A stretch of 10,597 bases of DNA from an uncultured Clostridia bacterium. Lineage in GTDB: Bacteria; Bacillota; Clostridia; Christensenellales; Aristaeellaceae. The notes under the pieces are model-generated. The model was not told where the DNA came from and ran no database searches. It saw only the letters and a list, made by a program, of their open reading frames with translations. Numbering within the stretch: position 1 is the stretch's first letter; the number at the start of each line of letters is the position of its first letter. The stretch lies in the NCBI GenBank assembly GCA_945877525.1, contig CAMDVP010000092.1, positions 1-10,597 of the forward strand, in the 5' to 3' direction. The position numbers were made by a program, and so were the translations under genes. Of this stretch, positions 6,037 through 10,597 are shown in pieces.

Positions 6037-6567
6037 ACAAATCATCTGAATGTCGCAGGGCTCCTCCGCCGCGCTTTCGGGGTCTATTTCCTCCGCGGGC
6101 GCGGGAACACATCCATAGGCGCGATAGGCCGCCTGGGTTTCCATGGCGGAGCAGGCGGAGATGTACAGCCCGCTGTATCCCCGGCAGCGTGCCTCCCCGC
6201 AGGCCATGTCGAACAGATGCCTGCCAATGCCCCTGCGTCGATAGGGCTCGGACACATGAAAGCTGTCCAGCTTCATCAGCTGCTTCCGGCTGCCCGCGGC
6301 CCCATTCAGCAGCACATACCCGACTGCTTCTCCCGCGATCAGCGCGCCAAAGGCCGCGCCGCCCTCCCGCACTACGCGGAGAATCCGCTCCGCCCGGTTC
6401 CGGCGTTCCTCCAGGTTCCAATCCTCCACAAAGGCGACGGGCCGGAGCATCAGCTTCTCCCCTTCCCACCGCCAGCACGCCGTAACCTGCTGGCGCCGCA
6501 CAAAATGATCCAGACTCAGAGGGGTAAAGTTGTTCCCGTCCAGCGGTGCATAGGTTACATCCTGCAC
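6022..6567 (-). CDS. GNAT family N-acetyltransferase
   Basis: A GNAT-fold acetyltransferase of about 181 residues, expected to transfer an acetyl group from acetyl-CoA to an amine. The pyrophosphate-binding signature RRRGIG (110-115, in SEPYRRRGIGRHLF) follows beta-4 (KLDSFHV). A beta-5/alpha-4 segment (YSGLYISACS, AAYRAYGC) follows. The substrate is unknown. Two starts are possible: ATG at 6571-6573, only one base from GGAGG, or an in-frame GTG at 6565-6567 at the ideal 7-base distance; I chose the GTG. Either start lies inside the hydrolase coding region. It is the last gene of a three-gene operon, and its stop lies inside the convergent carboxypeptidase gene. Confidence 0.88.
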   Translation of the reverse strand: MQDVTYAPLDGNNFTPLSLDHFVRRQQVTACWRWEGEKLMLRPVAFVEDWNLEERRNRAERILRVVREGGAAFGALIAGEAVGYVLLNGAAGSRKQLMKLDSFHVSEPYRRRGIGRHLFDMACGEARCRGYSGLYISACSAMETQAAYRAYGCVPAPAEEIDPESAAEEPCDIQMICLLDG

Positions 6568-7256
6568 AGGCATTCCTCCATCCAGTCATGCACAATCTTC
6601 GCGTCCCCCGCAGCCATAAAGGGATGCTCGCATCCCGGCGCAACGGTCAGGCGGCAGCCGAAGCGCTCCGCAAAGCCCTGCATTGTCTGCAGGGCCTGCA
6701 TATTGTCCTTTTCCGCCAACAGAATGCTTGTGGGCTGCGTCCAGCGCGTGACGGGGTGCTCCTTCACCCACTGGGCATAGCGCCAGGACAGCGTATCGAC
6801 GGGCGTGGGGATTTCCCCCTCCTGCCGCAGCCGCTCCTCCGTCACGCCAAACCAGCCGTACATTCGGTGGATCAGCTCATCCATGTCCACAATGGGCGAT
6901 TGCAGCAGGCACTGCTCAAAGGGCACATCCTCATAGGCATGCAGCGCAAAAAACGCTCCCAGGCTGCATGCGAACAGCCCCAGTCGCGGCCACCGCGCCC
7001 GCACCCAGGCCAGCACCGTGCAAAGGTCGGCTATCCCCTCCCATACGTCGCATGGCTCGGGGCTATCCGCCCGTTCGCCATGGCGGGGCAGGTCGAAGCT
7101 CACCGTCTGCCAGCCATGACAATCCGCCAGGGCGGCAAAATTCTCCGCATATTCCTTTTGTGATTGCTTTCCATGCACATGGACAAACACCTTGTCGCTG
7201 TCTTCGCCCCACACCAGACAGGGCACGCGGCCAAGGCGCACTGCTTCTTTTTTCAT
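6555..7256 (-). CDS. Alpha/beta hydrolase
   Basis: A 233-residue cytosolic alpha/beta hydrolase. H28-G29 forms the expected oxyanion loop. The sequence DLPRHGER (55-62) resembles the D-x-x-G-H-G segment of the fold. The nucleophile elbow is A96-C97-S98-L99-G100, a variant of G-x-S-x-G with alanine first. Asp184 (LLAEKDN) and His211 (CEHPF) complete the predicted triad. A lid region covers about 120-170. The substrate cannot be told; esterase, lipase-like or small-molecule acyl hydrolase are possible. The ATG follows AAGGAG and starts 3 bases after the kinase stop, while the 3' end overlaps the GNAT start, so the three genes are probably translated in a coupled manner. Confidence 0.87.
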   Translation of the reverse strand: MKKEAVRLGRVPCLVWGEDSDKVFVHVHGKQSQKEYAENFAALADCHGWQTVSFDLPRHGERADSPEPCDVWEGIADLCTVLAWVRARWPRLGLFACSLGAFFALHAYEDVPFEQCLLQSPIVDMDELIHRMYGWFGVTEERLRQEGEIPTPVDTLSWRYAQWVKEHPVTRWTQPTSILLAEKDNMQALQTMQGFAERFGCRLTVAPGCEHPFMAAGDAKIVHDWMEECLCRM

Positions 7257-7259
7257 TGT

Positions 7260-8309
7260 TCACGCTCCTTGAAACAGCGGTCTGCGCCACTGCGCCCTTC
7301 GCAGCAGCGTATCCAGCAGCGCATCCGCGCCAGCCATATCACCTCTGGCCAGCAGGTTCTTCAAACTGTCGTCGCCAAACACCAGGTCAAACCGCCACAG
7401 CGCGGCGCAGAGCGCATCCATGTGCCGGGCCAGTTCCTTCTCCTGCGCCGTCAATGGACGGATGCTCTCATATCCTTCGAGGAATGCCCTTAAAAGCCCC
7501 AGAGAAAACACCTCCGTGGGCTCCTGCCCGTAGTCCATCAGGCGCGACACGAAGATTCCCTGCATGATCGCGTCCACAAGGGGAACCGCGTCCCCGCAGT
7601 TGTTGAAATCAAACATGCCGATTTCCCCATCCGACGTACGGTAGAGGTTGCAGTCGCTCAGGTCGCCCTGGGTAGCGCAGCGCGGATACGCTGCCAGCGG
7701 CGACAAAGCCGCCTGATGGTCATGGCACAGGGCAAGCACATTTTCCGCCTTGCCCCGGAGCGGATCAGGCATCCCGGTCAGCTGTTCCTCCAGCATGGCA
7801 AAGGAAAACAGGTCATTTTCCCCCAGCGCGTCAAACAGCACCGGGTAGTCCACATGGCAGCCCGCCCGCAGGGAAATCTCATGGGCGCGGGCATGCATGC
7901 GGCCAATCTGCCGGGCGGTTTCCACGTTGATGATTTGCAGCTGCCCCTTCACGAAATCCTCCACCGTCACCTGTATTTCCCTGCCCATGATGTTCCACAG
8001 GGTAACAAAGCGTTCTCCCGCGGCATAGTGCCTTGCGGTGGGTACGCCATGGCACCGCAGCGTTTCCGAGAAAGCCGTCTGGGCCTCCATGACGGACGCA
8101 GGGTACTCTTCCTCCCGTAAAAGCTTGATGACCACCGGCTCGCGGTCATCAAGCTCGGCACGGAGAATCAGCCGCACCTCATCAGTGGGGTTGTCTCCCT
8201 CGTCGTAATGATAGCGCAGTAGCTCCTTCAGCGCGGTGATCCGTCGGTCAATCCCATATGCCCGCAGAATATCCTGGGCCTGTCCGATATCCACTTCAAA
8301 GCGTTCCAT
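7260..8309 (-). CDS. APH-family phosphotransferase (aminoglycoside/choline/homoserine kinase fold)
   Basis: A 349-residue kinase of the aminoglycoside phosphotransferase superfamily, which phosphorylates small hydroxylated substrates with ATP. K62 (VVIKLLREE) fits the ATP-binding lysine and E75 the helix-C partner. The IGRMHARAHE segment (135-144) is typical. The catalytic loop reads TQGDLSDCN (213-221), with D216 as base and N221 as metal ligand, followed by MFDFNNCGD with the metal-binding D234. The usual histidine before GD is glutamine (Q214). Substrate is unknown; homoserine- or choline-kinase-like activity is as possible as drug modification. The frame extends upstream to 8474, but that would run into the ABC gene; ATG 8309 is 5 bases after GAGGGAG and is taken as the start. 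It is the first gene of the operon with hydrolase and GNAT. Confidence 0.88.
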   Translation of the reverse strand: MERFEVDIGQAQDILRAYGIDRRITALKELLRYHYDEGDNPTDEVRLILRAELDDREPVVIKLLREEEYPASVMEAQTAFSETLRCHGVPTARHYAAGERFVTLWNIMGREIQVTVEDFVKGQLQIINVETARQIGRMHARAHEISLRAGCHVDYPVLFDALGENDLFSFAMLEEQLTGMPDPLRGKAENVLALCHDHQAALSPLAAYPRCATQGDLSDCNLYRTSDGEIGMFDFNNCGDAVPLVDAIMQGIFVSRLMDYGQEPTEVFSLGLLRAFLEGYESIRPLTAQEKELARHMDALCAALWRFDLVFGDDSLKNLLARGDMAGADALLDTLLRRAQWRRPLFQGA

Positions 8310-8314
8310 CAATT

Positions 8315-8321
8315 CTCCCTC
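8315..8321 (-). promoter_or_regulatory. Ribosome binding site of the APH-family kinase
   Basis: GAGGGAG on the minus strand lies 5 bases before the ATG at 8307-8309 and begins 2 bases after the T-run of the upstream terminator. It supports the short start over the longer open frame and places translation initiation right at the termination site. Confidence 0.75.
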
Positions 8322-8323
8322 AT

Positions 8324-8376
8324 AAAAACTGCGGAAGAGCGCCGTGTCCTTCCGCAGCAAGGCTCCGTTTGCCTTG
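8324..8376 (-). terminator. Terminator after the ABC exporter operon, with an adjoining small hairpin
   Basis: On the minus strand CTGCGGAAG (8349-8357) and CTTCCGCAG (8329-8337) form a perfect 9-base stem with an 11-base loop, followed by TTTTT (8324-8328). Immediately upstream, without a gap, CAAGGC (8371-8376) and GCCTTG (8358-8363) form a 6-base stem with a 7-base loop. The structure starts 12 bases after the ABC stop codon and separates the exporter from the kinase operon. No promoter for the kinase is obvious after it, so readthrough or control of termination is possible. Confidence 0.88.
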
Positions 8377-8388
8377 GTTGTCGTATGC

Positions 8389-10236
8389 TTATGCCTTTCC
8401 GCTGAGAATATCCATGCCCTGTTCCTCCTGGAACTGGTTGGTATACAGCTGATAGTAGTACCCCTGACGGGCAATCAGCTGGCGATGGGTGCCATCCTCA
8501 ATGATTTTGCCGTCGTGAATCACCAGAATGCGGTCGGCGGAGCGAATGGTGGACAGGCGGTGCGCAATGATGAAGCTTGTGCGCCCGGACAGCACCGTCT
8601 GAATGGCGGATTGAATCAGCTGCTCGGTTTCGGTGTCCACCGAGGAGGTGGCCTCGTCCAGCACAAAGATGGAAGGATTGGTCAGGATGGCCCGGGCAAA
8701 GGAAATCAACTGCTTCTGCCCGGTGGACAGGCGGTTGCCGCCCTCGCCCACCCTGGCGTCGAAACCGTCCTGCATTTTGAGGATGAACTCCTCCGCGCCC
8801 ACCATCCGCGCTGCCCGGCGAACCTCCTCGTCGGTGGCGTCGGGGCGGCCGTAGCGGATGTTGTCCGCCACGGTGCCGGAGAACAGGTGGGGCGACTGCA
8901 GCACATAGCCCAGGTTGCTCTGCAGCCACAGCTGGCTGCGGGTGCGGTAGTCCGCGCCGTCAATCAGGATGCGGCCCTCCGTGGGCTCGTAGAAGCGGCA
9001 GATCAGGTTGACGATGGTGCTCTTGCCGCTGCCGGTTTCGCCCACCAGCGCCACGGTCTGCCCGTGGTTCACATGCAGGTTGAAGTGCTCCAGCACCTTT
9101 TCGCCGTCCTTATAGCGGAAGGTCACGTCCTCAAAGTCAATGTCGCCAACGAGCCTGGGCCAGTTCTCCTTCTTCGGGTGGAAGTTATCGCCAAAGACGG
9201 CCTCCACCTCAGGGGAGTCCACAATGTCCGGCTCGGTTTCCAGCAGGCTGATAACGCGCTCCGCCGCTGCCTGGGAGGACTGCATTTCCGCGAAGATGCG
9301 GGCAATGTCGCGCACCGGCTGGAAGAACTGCACAGTATAGTTGACAAACACCTGCAGGGTACCGATGGTCATGCCGGTTTCCGCTACCGCAGAGGCCAGC
9401 ACCTCATTGCCGCCCTGCCACAGCACATAGGCCGTGGCCAGGCTGCCAAGGGACACCACGATGGGCAGGAACAGCGCCGACAGCGTGGCCGCGCGGACGG
9501 ACGCGTCGCGCATCTGCCCCGCCACCTCGTTGAATTCCTCCACGTTCATGTTTTCCCGCACGAGGGTCTTGGTGGTTTTCGCGCCGTTGATGCCCTCGTT
9601 GAAACCGGCGGTAATCTGGCTGTTGCGCTTGCGCACCTGGCGATAGGCATTGAGAATGCCCTTCTGGAACTTCCAGGAAATCACCGCCAGGGGCGGCAGC
9701 ACCAGCAGCACCACCAGGGACAGCCGCCAGTTCAGAACAAACATCTGCACCGAGCAGGCCACCAGGAACACCGCGCCCCAGCACAGGTCCACCAGCGACC
9801 AGCCCACCGTGTCGCCCAGACGCTGGGTATCGTTGGTGAGCCTGCTCATGAGATAGCCTACGGGCATGCGGTCGTAATAGGAAAAGGGCAGCTCCTGGAG
9901 CTTTTTGAAGCCCAGCTTGCGGATGAGGTAGCACATGCCGGTTTCCACATAGCCGCTCTGCCGGATGAAGCCGTAGATGGTACCCACCTGGATGCCCAGC
10001 AGCAGCACATAGATGGCTGAGAACAGCACAAGTCCGTCGGACACATGGTTCGCGATGAAGTGGTCGATGGCATAGGCGTTCATCATGGGCAGCGCCACGT
10101 CAATCATGGCGGACATGGCCATCATGAGCACAATGCACCAAAGGTTTTTGTGAAAGGGCCTGGCGATTTTCAGCAGTTTGATCCACAGAGATGCGTCAAA
10201 CCGCTTGGTATAGTCTTCCTCCTGAAAGGACTGCAT
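8389..10236 (-). CDS. ABC exporter, second subunit of a heterodimeric pair (consensus Walker B)
   Basis: A 615-residue type IV ABC half-transporter with an N-terminal six-helix membrane domain (about 30-330) and a C-terminal ATPase domain. Walker A is GETGSGKST (399-407), the Q-loop lies in YVLQSPHLF, the signature is LSTGQ (503-507) instead of LSGGQ, Walker B ends in DE with catalytic Glu528, and the H-loop histidine is His559. The frame reaches further upstream, but the ATG at 10234-10236 starts with the family-like leader MQSFQEEDYTKRFD, follows GGAGGAGGTGA, and shares one base with the stop of the partner gene (TGATG). The pair resembles BmrCD/LmrCD/TM287-288 multidrug exporters. The substrate is unknown. 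Confidence 0.94.
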   Translation of the reverse strand: MQSFQEEDYTKRFDASLWIKLLKIARPFHKNLWCIVLMMAMSAMIDVALPMMNAYAIDHFIANHVSDGLVLFSAIYVLLLGIQVGTIYGFIRQSGYVETGMCYLIRKLGFKKLQELPFSYYDRMPVGYLMSRLTNDTQRLGDTVGWSLVDLCWGAVFLVACSVQMFVLNWRLSLVVLLVLPPLAVISWKFQKGILNAYRQVRKRNSQITAGFNEGINGAKTTKTLVRENMNVEEFNEVAGQMRDASVRAATLSALFLPIVVSLGSLATAYVLWQGGNEVLASAVAETGMTIGTLQVFVNYTVQFFQPVRDIARIFAEMQSSQAAAERVISLLETEPDIVDSPEVEAVFGDNFHPKKENWPRLVGDIDFEDVTFRYKDGEKVLEHFNLHVNHGQTVALVGETGSGKSTIVNLICRFYEPTEGRILIDGADYRTRSQLWLQSNLGYVLQSPHLFSGTVADNIRYGRPDATDEEVRRAARMVGAEEFILKMQDGFDARVGEGGNRLSTGQKQLISFARAILTNPSIFVLDEATSSVDTETEQLIQSAIQTVLSGRTSFIIAHRLSTIRSADRILVIHDGKIIEDGTHRQLIARQGYYYQLYTNQFQEEQGMDILSGKA

Positions 10237-10597
10237 CAGTCTGTCACCTCCTCCGCCCTGGCCTGCTTGAGTTCCTCCTCCAGGGCGCTCTGAATGCTGT
10301 TGATGCGCTGATACAGCCCCGGCTGCCGGCAAAGCTCCGCATGGGTGCCCTGCTGGGTAATCCGGCCGTTTTCCAGCACCAGGATCATGTCCGCCTGGCT
10401 CAGGGTGGTGATCCGGTGGCTGATAATCAGCGTGGTCATGCCTGTCTTTTCTTTTCTGAGGGCGGCGCGGATCTGCGCGTCGGTCTCAGTATCCACGGCG
10501 GAAAGGGAATCGTCGAAAATGAGAATATTGTTGTCCTTGAGCAGGGTACGGGCAATGGCGATGCGCTGCTTCTGTCCGCCGGAGAGTGTCACGCCCC
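10236..10597 (-). CDS. ABC exporter, first subunit (partial, degenerate Walker B)
   Basis: Only the last 120 or so residues lie in the window; the gene continues beyond base 10597. Visible are the signature LSGGQKQR, the Walker B segment NILIFDDSLSAVD and the H-loop LIISHR, followed by a helical C-terminus that ends EEVTD. The catalytic glutamate after the Walker B aspartate is replaced by aspartate (codon at 10509-10511), the mark of the non-consensus subunit in heterodimeric exporters. Its stop overlaps the start of the downstream half-transporter by one base, so the two subunits are co-translated. Membrane helices and Walker A cannot be seen here. Confidence 0.93.
   Translation of the reverse strand, partial: GVTLSGGQKQRIAIARTLLKDNNILIFDDSLSAVDTETDAQIRAALRKEKTGMTTLIISHRITTLSQADMILVLENGRITQQGTHAELCRQPGLYQRINSIQSALEEELKQARAEEVTD

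Noticed and set aside
8310..8474. Longer N-terminus of the APH-family kinase
   Set aside because: It would cross the terminator hairpin and the end of the ABC gene, and the residues have no family similarity. ATG 8309 has a good ribosome binding site.
8344..10020. Plus-strand open frame of 558 codons opposite the ABC transporter
   Set aside because: It mirrors an unmistakable ABC gene, has no family features and has the His/Gly/Gln-rich composition expected of an antisense frame.
10237..10332. Longer N-terminus of the second ABC subunit
   Set aside because: The extra 32 residues are Gly/Gln-rich, overlap the partner subunit's coding sequence out of frame, and a strong ribosome binding site serves the ATG at 10236.
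1..10597. CRISPR array, tRNA, riboswitch, insertion sequence or attachment site
   Set aside because: No regularly spaced direct repeats, cloverleaf sequence, transposase motifs or terminal inverted repeats with target duplications were seen on reading both strands.

Overview
The window comes from a GC-rich, spore-forming Firmicute, most likely a gut-type member of the Clostridia. The evidence is the Shine-Dalgarno motifs (AAGGAGG type), the TATAAT promoters, a GerW/YtfJ spore protein beside a D,D-carboxypeptidase, a YesN-type receiver-like protein and a BmrCD-type heterodimeric ABC exporter. No species can be named from the sequence. Coding density is high. I saw no tRNA, rRNA, CRISPR array, transposase or phage gene.

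Layout. Bases 1-231 hold no convincing gene but contain consecutive inverted repeats that look like a dispersed intergenic element. A bidirectional-looking terminator (232-270) closes a minus-strand pair read from about 2227 downward. It encodes a YesN-like protein with a degenerate receiver and no DNA-binding domain, followed by a YdjI-type SPFH protein ending in two tandem zinc ribbons. Next comes a minus-strand pair with a 4-base overlap, methylthioadenosine/S-adenosylhomocysteine nucleosidase (mtnN) then a short-chain dehydrogenase, driven by a near-consensus promoter at 3821-3849.

Divergent from mtnN is a plus-strand sporulation cassette (3912-6036): a DUF2953 (YtfI-like) membrane protein, GerW/YtfJ and a secreted penicillin-binding-protein-type D-alanyl-D-alanine carboxypeptidase, with near-zero gaps or overlaps. 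It meets a minus-strand operon tail to tail, with a 15-base coding overlap.

That operon (6022-8309) reads APH-fold kinase, alpha/beta hydrolase, GNAT acetyltransferase. The genes are packed so tightly that translational coupling is likely. Directly upstream, separated by a strong terminator whose T-run ends two bases before the kinase ribosome binding site, lie the two subunits of a heterodimeric ABC exporter (8389-10597; the first subunit runs off the right edge). The two subunits carry complementary deviations in their ATPase motifs, which place one degenerate and one canonical ATP site in the dimer.

No clearly new defence or mobile system is visible. The points most worth a second look are the receiver-like protein without an output domain paired with the zinc-ribbon SPFH protein, the kinase/hydrolase/acetyltransferase operon beside a drug-type exporter, and the terminator abutting the kinase ribosome binding site.
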